A DNA stretch of 64,000 nucleotides from Azorhizobium caulinodans ORS 571 (GTDB lineage Bacteria > Pseudomonadota > Alphaproteobacteria > Rhizobiales > Xanthobacteraceae). The translations under genes were made by a program, and so were the position numbers. Shown piece after piece: positions 35,896-45,554 of the stretch. The DNA lies in the NCBI RefSeq assembly GCF_000010525.1, contig NC_009937.1:1183501-1247500 (forward strand), read 5' to 3'. The notes beneath the pieces were generated by a model. That model saw only the letters and a program-made list of their open reading frames with translations. It was not told the DNA's origin and did not search any database. Each line of letters opens with the position of its first letter. Positions within the stretch are counted from its first letter, which is position 1.

Positions 35896-36318
35896 TCAGG
35901 CGGGACGGCGCGGGGGCAGGGGCATGCCGGGGGCGGGCGCGCCGCGCTGCGGCTCCAGACTCCAGGCGGGCGCGAGGTCCTGCGGGGTCAGGTCGTGGGA
36001 AGCGCTGCCTTCCTTTGCGGCAGACGGCTGGGGCGCGGCGGGAGCGGTGCCCGCATCGGCCTTGTGGGCGCCGATGGCGTCATAGACCCATTTGGCGCTC
36101 GCCTGCGCCTTCTCCGCCATGTGGTCGAGCATTTCGCCGCCCACCGCGCAGGCATCCGGCTGGCGCTGGCAGAAGCCGCGCGCATCGTTGATGGCCGCCT
36201 GCACGGCGGTGAAGGCCTGCCACGCGCCGATCTGCCGCCCGCCGTCGCTGGTGACGCCGATGGGCAGGATCAGAAGGATGAGGGCCAGCCAGAAGGCCAT
36301 TCGCAGCAGGAAGAACAT
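35896..36318 (-). CDS. DUF5330 small membrane protein
   Basis: A 140-residue protein beginning MFFLLRMAFWLALILLILP, a membrane anchor or uncleaved signal typical of DUF5330 in rhizobia. The middle contains an FCQRQPDACAVGGEMLDHM stretch with two cysteines, and the tail is Ala/Pro-rich. Function is unknown. ATG at 36318 is chosen over an upstream ATG that adds a non-conserved charged stretch. It lies upstream of sufE on the same strand. Confidence 0.8.
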   Translation of the reverse strand: MFFLLRMAFWLALILLILPIGVTSDGGRQIGAWQAFTAVQAAINDARGFCQRQPDACAVGGEMLDHMAEKAQASAKWVYDAIGAHKADAGTAPAAPQPSAAKEGSASHDLTPQDLAPAWSLEPQRGAPAPGMPLPPRRPA

Positions 36319-36557
36319 CCGATCCTCACGGCCCCGGCCAGCCTCCTGAGGCCGGGCGCTTACCCTTGAAAGTAGCAAAGCCGGGCGCGCGGGGCAGCGG
36401 CGGGGACCCGTTTGCCACCGCTTCTTTTCAAGACATCGTTAACGCTGATCGCGTCCGTGATGGCGCTGCGCGCTTAGCCTTCCTTAAAGCCTTCCGTGTC
36501 AGGCTCTCTCCCATCGTCATGCAAGGGCGCCGCGGGCGCCGGTCGCACGGTGGGCAC

Positions 36558-38027
36558 ATGGATTGGGTCTTGAGCGATCAACGGCAGGGTGCAGGCAGCC
36601 TCAACGCGCAGCCGGACGCGGCGCGATCCGGTCGCGTCCGCACGTCGCTGCGTGATCTGGCCGGGGTCGGCCGCCACAGCGCCGCCGCGCTTGGGGCGCT
36701 GGCCTTCATGTGCGCGCTCGCCGGCGGCGGGCTGCTGCTGGCGGCGGCGCTCGGGCTCTCGGAGACCGGCCTGCCGGAAGGCGGCTGGCTGCTCGGCTGC
36801 GGCCTCATCAGCGCCGCTCTGTCCGCCGTCGCCGCTGGCCTGTCTCTGGCGGCCGAGCGGCTCGACCGTTCCATGATGGGCGTCGATCTGGCGCTCGTCA
36901 CCCTGCACGGGCGGGGCGGCGAGGTGCTGGGGCTGGAGCATGCGGATGCCGCCCGCGCCCATGTGCCGGAGGATGCCTGGCTGGGGCAGGGCCTGTTCGA
37001 CCGCGTGCTGGTGCCCGATCGGCCGGCCTTCCTCGCGGCCCTCTCCACGGCCGCCCACGGCCTTTCCGCCACCGAGAGCGTGTGCGAGGTGCGCCTGCGT
37101 TGCGAGGGCGAGGGCGAGGCCCCCGATTTCGTGTGGATGGAACTGCGTTGCGTCCCGGCTGGCGAGGACCGCGCCCGCGCGCACTGGCGCGACATCCATG
37201 CGGTGAAGATACAGCTGGAAGAGGATCACCGCGCCCGCACCGAGGCGGAGCGGGCGAACCTCGCCAAGAGCCGCTTCCTCGCCGCGATGAGCCATGAACT
37301 GCGCACGCCGCTCAACACCATCCTCGGCTTTTCCGAACTGCTCGCCACCGACACCGAGCAGCGTATCGATGCCCGCCGCAAGGAAGACTATGCCCGCATC
37401 ATCCACGAGAGCGGCCAGCATCTCCTCGGTGTCGTGAACGACATCCTCGACCTGTCGCGGGTGGAGGCGGGGGCCTATGAGCTTTCCTTCGAGCACATCG
37501 ACATGGCCCATCTGGTGGATGGCTGCGTGGAGATGGTCGGCCTCGATGCCGCCCGCCGCAACATCAAGGTGACGACGCTTCTGCCCGCCCGCCTGCCGCG
37601 CCCCATGGCCGACCAGCGGGCCGTGCGCCAGATGACGCTGAACCTGCTTTCCAATGCCGTGAAGTTCTCCGAGCACGGCGGCCTCGTGGAAGTGAATGTC
37701 TCGGCCCAGAACGGCGTCGTGTCCCTGAGCGTGCGCGACAGCGGCGCCGGCATGTCGCCGGCCGAGGTGGAGCGGCTCGGGGAGCCCTTCTTCCAGGCGG
37801 GCGACGCGGAGCGCCGCGCGCGGGGCAGCGGCCTCGGCCTTGCCGTGGTGCGCGCCCTCGTGAAGCTGCATGACGGTGCCTTCGAGGTGACGAGCAGCGT
37901 CGGCGGCGGCACCACCGTCACCATCAGCCTGCCGGTGCGGCGGTCGTCGGGCGTTGTTTCGCCCTTCGCGCGGGCCATCACCGATGAGGCCGGCCGCAAG
38001 GACAATGAGGGGCGCCGGATCGCATGA
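36558..38027 (+). CDS. Sensor histidine kinase
   Basis: A 489-residue membrane kinase. Two TM helices (about 43-66 and 76-98), a PAS-like region (about 105-218), a short coiled coil, the HisKA box with His246 in AMSHELRTPLN, then HATPase motifs NLLSNAVKFSEHGG (N box), DSGAGM (G1) and GSGLGLAVVRAL (G2). There is no receiver domain. The HisKA region resembles the PleC/DivJ/PdhS group of cell-cycle kinases, but this is a resemblance only. The partner regulator is not adjacent. Start ATG 36558 is tentative; 36519 is an in-frame alternative. It overlaps the next gene by ATGA. Confidence 0.85.
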   Translation: MDWVLSDQRQGAGSLNAQPDAARSGRVRTSLRDLAGVGRHSAAALGALAFMCALAGGGLLLAAALGLSETGLPEGGWLLGCGLISAALSAVAAGLSLAAERLDRSMMGVDLALVTLHGRGGEVLGLEHADAARAHVPEDAWLGQGLFDRVLVPDRPAFLAALSTAAHGLSATESVCEVRLRCEGEGEAPDFVWMELRCVPAGEDRARAHWRDIHAVKIQLEEDHRARTEAERANLAKSRFLAAMSHELRTPLNTILGFSELLATDTEQRIDARRKEDYARIIHESGQHLLGVVNDILDLSRVEAGAYELSFEHIDMAHLVDGCVEMVGLDAARRNIKVTTLLPARLPRPMADQRAVRQMTLNLLSNAVKFSEHGGLVEVNVSAQNGVVSLSVRDSGAGMSPAEVERLGEPFFQAGDAERRARGSGLGLAVVRALVKLHDGAFEVTSSVGGGTTVTISLPVRRSSGVVSPFARAITDEAGRKDNEGRRIA

Positions 38028-38944
38028 GGCTCGCATTCTGGCGCCCGGCCGAGACCGAGGCGGATGACCTTGCCGGTGCCGGCGCGTTCGAGGCGTTCAA
38101 GGCCGAGCGCAGCCTGAAGCGGCGGCGCCGGCTCGATGCCATGGCGGGCGCGCTGCTGGTGGCCTGCACCGTCGGCGTGCTGGTAAACATCTTCTCGCTG
38201 CAGAACGGCAACCGCTCGAACTTCATGTTCGGCCTCGCGCTGCCGGAGGCCATCGGCAAGCGCCTGACCATCGATCCGCGCACCCTGCTGACCGGCACCA
38301 GGGCGAGCGATACCGATGCCGCCCCGGCGGCTCCGGTGCCGACGCAGGCGCAGCTCCAGCCGCAGCTTCTCGCCGCCACGGCGCCGCCGGCCGCCGCCGT
38401 GCCGCCCGCGGCACCGCCCCAGTCCATCGCCGCCCTCATCACCGGCGGCGCGCCTGCCGCGCCGGCGCCCCGCCAGCCCCAGCCGGTCGTGGCGGACGTC
38501 CAGCGCGAGCTTTCGCGGCGCGGCTTCTATGACGGCCCGGCCGACGGCCTCACCGGCCCGAAGACGGAAGCGGCCATCCGCGCCTATGAGCAGAGCGCGC
38601 GCCTGAAGGTGACGGGCACCGCGAGCGACGCTCTGCTGGCGCAGATCCGCCGCACGCCGGTTGCCTCCAACGCCATGCTGCCGCCCGCCAATGTGGGCGG
38701 CGGCGACATCACCGGCGCGCTTCGGCCGCCGGGCGAGGTGGCCAGGCCCAACCGCGTGCTCGGCGTGCAGAAGACGCTGGCGCGCCTCGGCTATGGCCCG
38801 CTCAAGGTGACCGGCAGCCTGTCGCCCGAGACGCGCCTTGCGGTGCAGCGCTTCGAGCGCGATCGCGGTCTCCCGGTGGATGGCGAGATCACGGACCGTC
38901 TGGTGCGCGAGCTCTCCACGGTCTCCGGCACGGCCATCGAGTGA
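38024..38944 (+). CDS. Peptidoglycan-binding domain membrane protein
   Basis: A 306-residue protein. A cytoplasmic N-terminus and a TM helix (AMAGALLVACTVGVLVNIF, about 39-57) precede an Ala/Pro-rich linker and two PG_binding_1 modules: VADVQRELSRRGFYDGPADG (about 152-171) and VLGVQKTLARLGYGPLKVTG (about 244-263). It should be anchored in the inner membrane and grip the wall. Coupled to the histidine kinase gene (ATGA) and to the DUF1491 gene (TGATG), so the three genes form an operon. Confidence 0.88.
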   Translation: MRLAFWRPAETEADDLAGAGAFEAFKAERSLKRRRRLDAMAGALLVACTVGVLVNIFSLQNGNRSNFMFGLALPEAIGKRLTIDPRTLLTGTRASDTDAAPAAPVPTQAQLQPQLLAATAPPAAAVPPAAPPQSIAALITGGAPAAPAPRQPQPVVADVQRELSRRGFYDGPADGLTGPKTEAAIRAYEQSARLKVTGTASDALLAQIRRTPVASNAMLPPANVGGGDITGALRPPGEVARPNRVLGVQKTLARLGYGPLKVTGSLSPETRLAVQRFERDRGLPVDGEITDRLVRELSTVSGTAIE

Positions 38945-39288
38945 TGCGGCTCAAGAGCGCGATCTTCGTCTCGGCCCTCATCCGCCGCGCGCAGGTGGAG
39001 GGCGCCTATGCCGTCGTCCGCCGCAAGGGCGCGGAGGAGGCGGGAGCGGTGTTCGTGAAGGTGGCGCCGCTGGACGGCACCGCCGCCTTCTACGGCCCGG
39101 CGCCGCAGAGCGAGATCGACGAGAGCTTTCCTGCTGACCGCCTGTTCAGCCCCATCCTCGGGCCGGGGACCCCCGAGGCGGACGTGGAAGCGCGCATCCA
39201 GAAGGAAGTGCGCTTCGATCCCGATCTGTGGCTGGTGGAGATCGAGGACCGGGACGGCCGCAGCTTCCTTGATCTCGCAAAAGCTTGA
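38944..39288 (+). CDS. DUF1491 protein
   Basis: A 114-residue cytoplasmic protein of the DUF1491 family. Typical are the N-terminal RLKSAIFVSALIRRAQVEGAY-like stretch (here after M), VRRKGAEEAGAVFVK and the closing RFDPDLWLVEIEDRDGR. Function is unknown; it is widespread in alphaproteobacteria. ATG 38944 shares its A with the preceding stop; a GTG one codon earlier is also in frame. Confidence 0.88.
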   Translation: MRLKSAIFVSALIRRAQVEGAYAVVRRKGAEEAGAVFVKVAPLDGTAAFYGPAPQSEIDESFPADRLFSPILGPGTPEADVEARIQKEVRFDPDLWLVEIEDRDGRSFLDLAKA

Positions 39289-39375
39289 GATTTCCGCCGC
39301 CCTGACGCTGCGGTGCAGCTTTCCCTTTGGCATCCCACGGCTTAGCCTGTCGCCGATTTGGATTCCCGGTGTGCC

Positions 39376-40515
39376 ATGGACGTCATTGAACTCGATCATG
39401 TGGTTGTCGGCGCCGGTGTCGTCGGCTTGGCCAGCGCTGCGGCGCTGGCGCGGGCAGGGCGCGAGGTGTTCGTGCTGGAAGCCGGGCCGACCATCGGCAG
39501 CGGCATCTCCTCGCGCAACAGCGAGGTGATCCACTCCGGCGTCTATTACACCACCGGCACCCTGCGCCATCTCCTCTGCGTCGAGGGCCGTCGGCGGCTC
39601 TATGCCTATTGCGAGCGCCACGGCATCGCCCACAACAAGTGCGGCAAGCTCATCGTCGCCACCAACGAGGCCGAGGCCGAGAAGATCGCCGGCATTGCGG
39701 TGCGGGCGAAGGAGAACGGCGTCGAGAACACCGATCTCATCACCGGCGCCGCCGCCATGGCGCTGGAACCGGCGCTGAAGGCGGTGGCGGCGCTTCATGT
39801 GGCCGAGACCGGCATCATCGATACGCATGGCTACATGCTGGCGCTCCAGGGCGAGGTGGAGGCGGCGGGCGGCGCCGTGCTGCTGCGCCACAGCGTGCGG
39901 CGGGGCACCGCTGCGCCGGGCCGCTTCACGCTGGACGTGGACACGCCGGACGGTCCCTTCACGCTCACCTGCCGCTCGCTGGTGATCGCCGCCGGCCCTT
40001 GGACGCACAAGGTGGCGGGCCGCATCGAGGGCTATGACATCTCGGCCATCCACCCCCTCGTGCTGGCCAAGGGCTCCTATTTCTCCTATGCCGGCAAGCC
40101 GGTGTTCTCGCGCCTCATCTATCCGGCGCCCATCGACGGCGGCCTCGGCACCCATGTGACGCTCGATCTCGCCGGGCGCATGCGCTTCGGCCCCGACGTG
40201 GAATGGCTGAACACGGGCGATCCGGATGCGGTGGACTTCTCCGTGGATCCCGCGCGGGCGGAAAGCTTCTACGCCAATGTGCGCCGCTTCTGGCCGCACC
40301 TGCCGGACGGCTCGCTCGTGCCGGACTATTCCGGCGTGCGGCCCAAGCTTGCGCCGCGCGGCACGCAGGAGGACTTCCTGCTGCATGGCCCTGCCCAGCA
40401 CGGCGTCGAGGGGCTGGTCGGCCTGTTCGGCCTCGAAAGCCCCGGCCTCACCTCGTCTCTCGCCATCGGCGAGCGCGTGCGCGGCCTCGTGGAGCCCACC
40501 GCGCTCGCCGCCTGA
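39376..40515 (+). CDS. FAD-dependent oxidoreductase, L-2-hydroxyglutarate oxidase-like
   Basis: A 379-residue flavoprotein of the DAO superfamily. The dinucleotide fold is DHVVVGAGVVGLASAAALA, then EAGPTIGSGISSRNSEVIHSG and YYTTGTLRHLLCVEG, which are characteristic of the L2HGDH/LhgO group. It probably oxidises L-2-hydroxyglutarate or a related hydroxy acid to the keto acid. The C-terminal GLFGLESPGLTSSLAIGERV is conserved. ATG at 39376 sits close before the Rossmann motif. Transcribed alone. Confidence 0.88.
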   Translation: MDVIELDHVVVGAGVVGLASAAALARAGREVFVLEAGPTIGSGISSRNSEVIHSGVYYTTGTLRHLLCVEGRRRLYAYCERHGIAHNKCGKLIVATNEAEAEKIAGIAVRAKENGVENTDLITGAAAMALEPALKAVAALHVAETGIIDTHGYMLALQGEVEAAGGAVLLRHSVRRGTAAPGRFTLDVDTPDGPFTLTCRSLVIAAGPWTHKVAGRIEGYDISAIHPLVLAKGSYFSYAGKPVFSRLIYPAPIDGGLGTHVTLDLAGRMRFGPDVEWLNTGDPDAVDFSVDPARAESFYANVRRFWPHLPDGSLVPDYSGVRPKLAPRGTQEDFLLHGPAQHGVEGLVGLFGLESPGLTSSLAIGERVRGLVEPTALAA

Positions 40516-40634
40516 GCGGGCGCGCGAAGATGGGCTGAAGGTTGCACCAGATTGGACCTACACCCAAGAACAAGCTTCGCGAAACCTTCCGGTCGGATCG
40601 ACGTTCTCAGGTCATGAGATCCGGAGGTCCGAAC

Positions 40635-40829
40635 ATGACGACCGTGGTTCCCTTTCCCCTCGATCGCCGTGCCGCCATGCCCCCGCGGGTGCAGGACGGC
40701 GCCGCCCAGATTTTCATCCTGCCGGTGATCCGCGTGGAGCGCCACGGGGACGCGCCGATGGGCATGGGCCCCGCCGATGCCAGCCGCCCGCCGCTGCCGT
40801 TCAGCTTCTTCCTGACGGGCAATCGCTGA
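40635..40829 (+). CDS. Small hypothetical protein
   Basis: A 64-residue protein starting MTTVVPFPLDRRAA and ending PLPFSFFLTGNR, with a central AAQIFILPVIRVERHGD. No family is recognised. GGAGG lies eight bases upstream of the ATG at 40635. It is convergent with the DUF1254 gene with a 6-base gap. Confidence 0.55.
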   Translation: MTTVVPFPLDRRAAMPPRVQDGAAQIFILPVIRVERHGDAPMGMGPADASRPPLPFSFFLTGNR

Positions 40830-40835
40830 CCCCGA

Positions 40836-41459
40836 TCAGCCGGGCGCGGGCCCGCAGGTGGCGGCATTGAGCTGGCCGCGCACCATGTCCCGCATGTCCC
40901 GGTCGCGGGTGAAGGCGCGCACCAGCGCGATGCCCGTGGTGGAGGGCGACACCACCACCAACCGGTCGGCTGCGGTGATTTCCTCGTCCTCGGGAATGGC
41001 CGCCTTCTGGGCCGGCGTCATGAGATCGAGCTCGATCACCTTGCCCGCCGCCTTGTCGCTCAGGGCGTAGAAGCCGACGCCCCGCGCCGTGTAGAACGAC
41101 ACCGAGGTGTAGTCGGCGGTTGCCGGCACCCGCAGCTTCAGCGGCTCCTTCGACAGGTCATAGAGGCAGACGGAATAGACGAAGGCCGGATCCATCATCG
41201 GCAGGACGTCACCCGTGCCCTTCAGCGCCACCATCTCATTGACCGGCCGGTCCGCCGCCAGCCGCCGGAAGGCGTTGCGCTCGGAGAGCAGCGGCATGGC
41301 GAGGATGGAGACGAGGTGCACCATGCCGGCCAGCACGAGGATGATGGCGAGCGCCAGCAGGAGCGAGGGGCGCTCCGCCCGCGCCGGGATGCGCCAGCGC
41401 CAGGGATTGGCCAATCCGAGGCGGGAGGTCCGCCGATAGCCGTCAAAGCGCAGGCTCAT
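40836..41459 (-). CDS. DUF1254 domain protein
   Basis: A 207-residue protein with one TM helix (LLLALAIILVLAGMVHLVSIL, about 33-53) and a periplasmic part resembling the N-terminal DUF1254 half of the DUF1254/DUF1214 proteins, with YSVCLYDLSKEPLKLRVPA and VSFYTARGVGFYALSD. In many rhizobia the two halves are separate neighbouring genes, as here. Function is unknown. The start overlaps the upstream stop (ATGA). Confidence 0.78.
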   Translation of the reverse strand: MSLRFDGYRRTSRLGLANPWRWRIPARAERPSLLLALAIILVLAGMVHLVSILAMPLLSERNAFRRLAADRPVNEMVALKGTGDVLPMMDPAFVYSVCLYDLSKEPLKLRVPATADYTSVSFYTARGVGFYALSDKAAGKVIELDLMTPAQKAAIPEDEEITAADRLVVVSPSTTGIALVRAFTRDRDMRDMVRGQLNAATCGPAPG

Positions 41460-42031
41460 GGGCAGCGCTCCGTCGTGACGCGGGGCAGAACCGCATCCTC
41501 CACGGCGCCGGAGGCGAAGCTGAAGGGCGCGTCATAGAGTCGGAGCGCCACCTGCACATGCGGCTGCGCGCCCGTGGGCACCCAGTTCCCCGAACGGGCC
41601 TCGGGGCTCAGCACCACGTTGATGTTGCCATTGTCCGTGTAGAGCAGTTCGGCCGAGGTGAAGCCGGTGCGCCGGGCCTCGTTGGGAATGGGCTGGCCCT
41701 TGCCGTCCATGAGCGTGAGCGTCCAGAGCCGCGCCTGCGGCAGGCGGCCGGTGATGCGGATCACGCATCGGCCGTCCAGCGGCTTGCCGGCGCTGTCCTG
41801 GCGGGCGAGGAACAGCAGGCCGTCAGCCAGTTCCAGCGGCAGTTCGCCGGAGCGCGCGATGAAGGCGCGGGCATAGGGATCGGCCTGCGTGGTGCCGGAG
41901 CGCGGCCAGCCTTCCCAGGCGCCCGCCCGCACCAGATCCATGCCGCGCGAGGAGGTGACGGTGAGCCAGGTGCCGCCGAGGCCGAGGGCGGCGGCGGCGG
42001 TGAGGCAGACGGCGAGGGAGAGCGGACGCAC
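41456..42031 (-). CDS. DUF1214 domain protein
   Basis: A 191-residue protein with a signal or anchor helix ([20 protein letters not shown], about 5-24) and a DUF1214 domain: [36 protein letters not shown] and a terminal [13 protein letters not shown]. The partner DUF1254 gene overlaps its end. Only 10 bases separate its start from the class A PBP stop, so all three share an operon and likely act at the envelope. Confidence 0.8.
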   Translation of the reverse strand: MRPLSLAVCLTAAAALGLGGTWLTVTSSRGMDLVRAGAWEGWPRSGTTQADPYARAFIARSGELPLELADGLLFLARQDSAGKPLDGRCVIRITGRLPQARLWTLTLMDGKGQPIPNEARRTGFTSAELLYTDNGNINVVLSPEARSGNWVPTGAQPHVQVALRLYDAPFSFASGAVEDAVLPRVTTERCP

Positions 42032-42041
42032 GGGCCGGCCT

Positions 42042-44204
42042 TCAGTTCGTCCGGCCGAGCGGCGCGGCGGAAGCGGTGGGGCCGGCGGGCCGCGCCGGCA
42101 AGGGCGGCGCCTCCTTCAGCAGCCGTTCGAGGCGCGCGAGGTTGGCGGCGGATTTCGGCGAGAGGGTGATGGGCCGCTCGGTGGATTCAAGGCCCGGCAC
42201 CACCAGCGGCGCCGGCGGCTGGTCGAGCTTGGGCGCCGGGGCGTTGCCGATGCCGGGGATGTATTTCAGCTCGATGCCCTGATGGGCATAGGCCATGACC
42301 TTCTGCCACGTCATGGCGGGCAGGGAGCCGCCGGTCATCTTGTTCATGGACTGGTAGTCGTCATTGCCGAACCAGACGCCGCCCACGTAATTGCCGGTGA
42401 AGGCCATGAACCAGGCATCGCGATAGGCGTTCGTGGTGCCCGTCTTGCCCGCCACCTTGATGCCCGGCAGGCGGGCCCGACGCCCGGTGCCGTTCTCGAT
42501 GACGTTGTTCAGCATCGGGTTGATCTCGTCGATGATGTCCGGCGGCAGGATCTGCACGGGCTTGGGCGCGTCGCGGTCGAACCGCCAGACCACCTCGCCA
42601 TTGCCGATGCGCATCTCCACCATGGCGTGGGGATAGACGCTGCGCCCGCCATTGGCGAACACCGAATAGGCGGTGGCCATGTCGATGAGCGTCACCTCGG
42701 CGGCACCGAGCGGCAGGGCGGGGGAGATTTCGAGCTTGGTGGTGAGGCCCATCTTGTGGGCGAGCGCGGCGATGTTGGTGCGGCCGAACTTGTCGCCGAG
42801 GCGCACCGCCACCGTGTTCAGCGAATGCTGGAGCGCGGTCTGGAGCGTGATGGTGCCCATGTAGCTGCGGCCGTAATTCTGCGGGCACCAGTTGCCGTTG
42901 CAATAGGGCGCATCCACCACGGTGGAGGTGGGCTTCATGCCGCCGAGCAAGGCGGTCGTATAGACGAACGGCTTGAAGGAAGAGCCGGGCTGGCGCAGGG
43001 CGTCGGTGGCGCGGTTGAACTGGCTCTCGCCATAGTCGCGCCCGCCGACCATGGCGCGCACGGTGCCGTTCGGCTCCATGATGACGATGGCGCCCTGCGT
43101 GACCTTGTAGTCCTTGCCATATTCCCGCAGGGACTGGTCGAGGGCGGCTTCCGCCACCTTCTGGATGTTCGGGTCGAGGCCGGTGCGCACCACGAAATTG
43201 CGCTCGGTCACGCTCTTGGGGAGCGTGTCCACGAACTTGCGCACTTCGGCGAAGGCATAGTCGAGATAATAGTCCGGCACGCCCTCGTCGCGCCGGTCGA
43301 TGGGGGTCGCCGGATTGCGGCGGGCGCCGAACACCTGGCCCTCGGTCATGAAGCCGGCGTCCACCAGATTGTCGAGCACGGTGGAGGCGCGGGCGCGGGC
43401 GGCGGGCAGGTTGATGTGCGGCGCGAATTTGGTCGGGGCCTTGAACAGGCCCGCCAGCATGGCGCTTTCGGCCAGATTCACCTCGCGCACCGATTTGCCG
43501 AAATAATAGCGGGCCGCCGCGTCCACGCCATAGGCGCCGCCGCCGAGATAGGCGCGGTCCAGATAGAGCTTCAGGATCTGGCTCTTGGTCAGGCGGCTTT
43601 CCAGCCACAGAGCGAGGAAGGCCTCCTTGATCTTGCGTTCGATGGTCCGCTCATTGGAGAGGAACAGGTTCTTGGCGAGCTGCTGGGAGAGCGAGGAGCC
43701 GCCCTGCCGCACGCCGCCGGCCCGCGCATTGGTGACGAGGGCACGCAGGGTGCCGGCGACGTCGATGCCGAAATGCTCGTAGAAGCGCCGGTCCTCGGTG
43801 GCGAGCGTCGCCTTGATGAGGGTGTCGGGGATTTCCTCCAGCGGCACCGTGTCGTTCTGCTTCACCCCGCGCTCGCCCACGAGATTGCCGTAGCGGTCGA
43901 GGAAGGTGACGGCGAGCTCCGTGCGCTTCAGCCAGTCGTCGGAGGTTTCCTGGAAGGCCGGCAGCGCAAGGGCCAGCAGCACGACGAAACCGGCGGCGCC
44001 CAGCGTGAAGCCTTCCGAGGCCATCCCGACGAAGAAGCGCGGGATGCCGCTCAGGGAGAAGTGCTCCATGAAGGCGGAATAATTCGTGACCGCGCGGCGG
44101 GTGAGATCGCCCAGCCGGTACATCCCGCTGTCGATGCGGGAATCGAGATCCAGCAGCGCGTTGCGCAGCCGTTTCCGGAACGGGTTCTGCTCGCCTTCGC
44201 TCAC
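42042..44204 (-). CDS. Class A penicillin-binding protein (PBP1A-like)
   Basis: A 720-residue bifunctional peptidoglycan synthase. A cytoplasmic N-terminus and a TM helix (about 66-84) precede the GT51 glycosyltransferase, with Glu137 in [14 protein letters not shown] and [13 protein letters not shown] (167-179). The transpeptidase has Ser408-xx-Lys411 in GSSFKPF, SLN (461-463) and KTGTT (587-591). A Pro-rich tail follows. It polymerises and crosslinks glycan strands in the periplasm. First gene of an operon with DUF1214 and DUF1254 on the minus strand. Confidence 0.93.
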   Translation of the reverse strand: MSEGEQNPFRKRLRNALLDLDSRIDSGMYRLGDLTRRAVTNYSAFMEHFSLSGIPRFFVGMASEGFTLGAAGFVVLLALALPAFQETSDDWLKRTELAVTFLDRYGNLVGERGVKQNDTVPLEEIPDTLIKATLATEDRRFYEHFGIDVAGTLRALVTNARAGGVRQGGSSLSQQLAKNLFLSNERTIERKIKEAFLALWLESRLTKSQILKLYLDRAYLGGGAYGVDAAARYYFGKSVREVNLAESAMLAGLFKAPTKFAPHINLPAARARASTVLDNLVDAGFMTEGQVFGARRNPATPIDRRDEGVPDYYLDYAFAEVRKFVDTLPKSVTERNFVVRTGLDPNIQKVAEAALDQSLREYGKDYKVTQGAIVIMEPNGTVRAMVGGRDYGESQFNRATDALRQPGSSFKPFVYTTALLGGMKPTSTVVDAPYCNGNWCPQNYGRSYMGTITLQTALQHSLNTVAVRLGDKFGRTNIAALAHKMGLTTKLEISPALPLGAAEVTLIDMATAYSVFANGGRSVYPHAMVEMRIGNGEVVWRFDRDAPKPVQILPPDIIDEINPMLNNVIENGTGRRARLPGIKVAGKTGTTNAYRDAWFMAFTGNYVGGVWFGNDDYQSMNKMTGGSLPAMTWQKVMAYAHQGIELKYIPGIGNAPAPKLDQPPAPLVVPGLESTERPITLSPKSAANLARLERLLKEAPPLPARPAGPTASAAPLGRTN

Positions 44205-44450
44205 TGGCCGGGAACCGATCTTCTTGGAGGCCGCGCCGTCGCGGCCGCTCTGAACCTAAGGCGAACCGGCGCAGGAGGAAAGCGCCCCGCCGCTGCGGTA
44301 CGCTTCAACCAGCTCCGTGCCGGAGGCCCCCGCCCGGGACTGCGACGACGCTCATGTAGGATGCGCCGCCGGCCACGGCAACGCCTGCGTCCGGGTATGG
44401 TTCCCGCCCCGCGCTCTTCATTTCGCCGCAGGGATCGGCTAGCAAGCGGC

Positions 44451-44990
44451 ATGCCCCATGATGCCACGCCCCAAGAGCCGTTCTGGCGGACCGTGCCGCT
44501 CGCCCGCATGACGCCGGAGCAGTGGGAGAGCCTGTGCGACGGCTGCGGTCGCTGCTGCCTCGTGAAGCTCGAGGACGAGGATACGGGAGAGATCGCCTAT
44601 ACGGACATCGGCTGCCGCCTGCTCGATGGGGAGACCTGCCGCTGCACCGATTACCCCAACCGTCAGGCGCAGGTGCCCGACTGCGTGCGGCTGACGCCGG
44701 AGGCGGTGATGACCATCGGCTGGCTGCCGCCCACCTGCGCCTACCGGCTGCTGGACGAGGGCAAGGATCTGCCCTGGTGGCATCCGCTGGTGTCCGGCGA
44801 TCCGGCGACGGTGACCGCCGCCGGAATCTCGGTGAGCGGGCGGACGGCCGGCTCGGAGGACGCCTTCGGGCTGATGGAACTCATCGCCCACGTGGTCTCC
44901 TGGCCCACCCGCTGGCCGCGGGGGGCCAAGGCCCGGACGGCCGCGGCGCCGAGGTCCCGCCGCAAGCCGGCCCCGGACCGTCCGGCCTGA
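44451..44990 (+). CDS. YcgN family cysteine cluster protein (UPF0260)
   Basis: A 179-residue cytoplasmic protein. The family cysteines are seen in [31 protein letters not shown] and [10 protein letters not shown], probably a zinc or iron-sulfur site. It also has [26 protein letters not shown]. The tail is Arg/Ala-rich and longer than in E. coli YcgN. Function is unknown. ATG 44451 is the clear start; the long open frame upstream is antisense to the PBP gene. Confidence 0.9.
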   Translation: MPHDATPQEPFWRTVPLARMTPEQWESLCDGCGRCCLVKLEDEDTGEIAYTDIGCRLLDGETCRCTDYPNRQAQVPDCVRLTPEAVMTIGWLPPTCAYRLLDEGKDLPWWHPLVSGDPATVTAAGISVSGRTAGSEDAFGLMELIAHVVSWPTRWPRGAKARTAAAPRSRRKPAPDRPA

Positions 44991-44999
44991 GGCGCGCCG

Positions 45000-45332
45000 T
45001 CAGACCGAGTGGAACGGCGCGGCGGGCCGTACCGGCAGCGGGCCGGGGGCGCCCTCCAGATCCTTCCGGTCCCGCGGCATCTCGATATCGTCCTGCGGGG
45101 CGGCGGCGGTTCTGCCCCGGTGCCGGTGGCGGCGGCCGTGCGTGGTGTCCTTCTCCGCCACCGCCTTGAGGGCGCAGCGGCCAGTGCCCGCCCGCAGGAT
45201 CAGGCCGGCGGCGGCGCCGACGCCGATGAGCCCCAGCAGGCCGCCCCGCTTCAGGCTGAAGCTCATCAGCAGGCTGGCGGCCACGCCGGAGGCCCAGCGT
45301 TCCGTTGAACTCAAGTTTCGCGCGCGCGTCAT
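45000..45332 (-). CDS. DUF2892-like small membrane protein
   Basis: A 110-residue protein with a two-helix hydrophobic core (WASGVAASLLMSFSLKRG and LLGLIGVGAAAGLILRAGTG) ending in GRCALKAV, the pattern of DUF2892/YgaP-type membrane proteins. The C-terminal 50 residues are basic and disordered, an unusual extension. Two adjacent ATGs are possible; the second has GGGAG six bases upstream. Convergent with ycgN with a 9-base gap. Confidence 0.7.
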   Translation of the reverse strand: MTRARNLSSTERWASGVAASLLMSFSLKRGGLLGLIGVGAAAGLILRAGTGRCALKAVAEKDTTHGRRHRHRGRTAAAPQDDIEMPRDRKDLEGAPGPLPVRPAAPFHSV

Positions 45333-45554
45333 CATGTGCTCCCGTCGTTACGCAACAGGAACGCCGGGCAGGTGTGATCGGGTTCCGGTGGCGGCGTAGC
45401 GCCGGGCCCCGCTCAGGACGGGGCTCTCGCCCCAGCCATGCGCAATCCGCGCTTTTCGCTGGCGGGAGCGAGGATTAGACGGAATAGATAGCTCCGGCTT
45501 CCGCCCTGTTCGCGTCGCGCCCTGCGCGGCGGTGCGTCGTTGTTGAGTCTGCCG

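Noticed and set aside
41889-44450. A 1033-codon plus-strand open frame running antisense across the class A PBP gene into ycgN
   Set aside because: Composition is the typical GC-rich shadow (His/Gly/Arg/Glu rich, no domains). Only its end, from ATG 44451, is the real ycgN gene.
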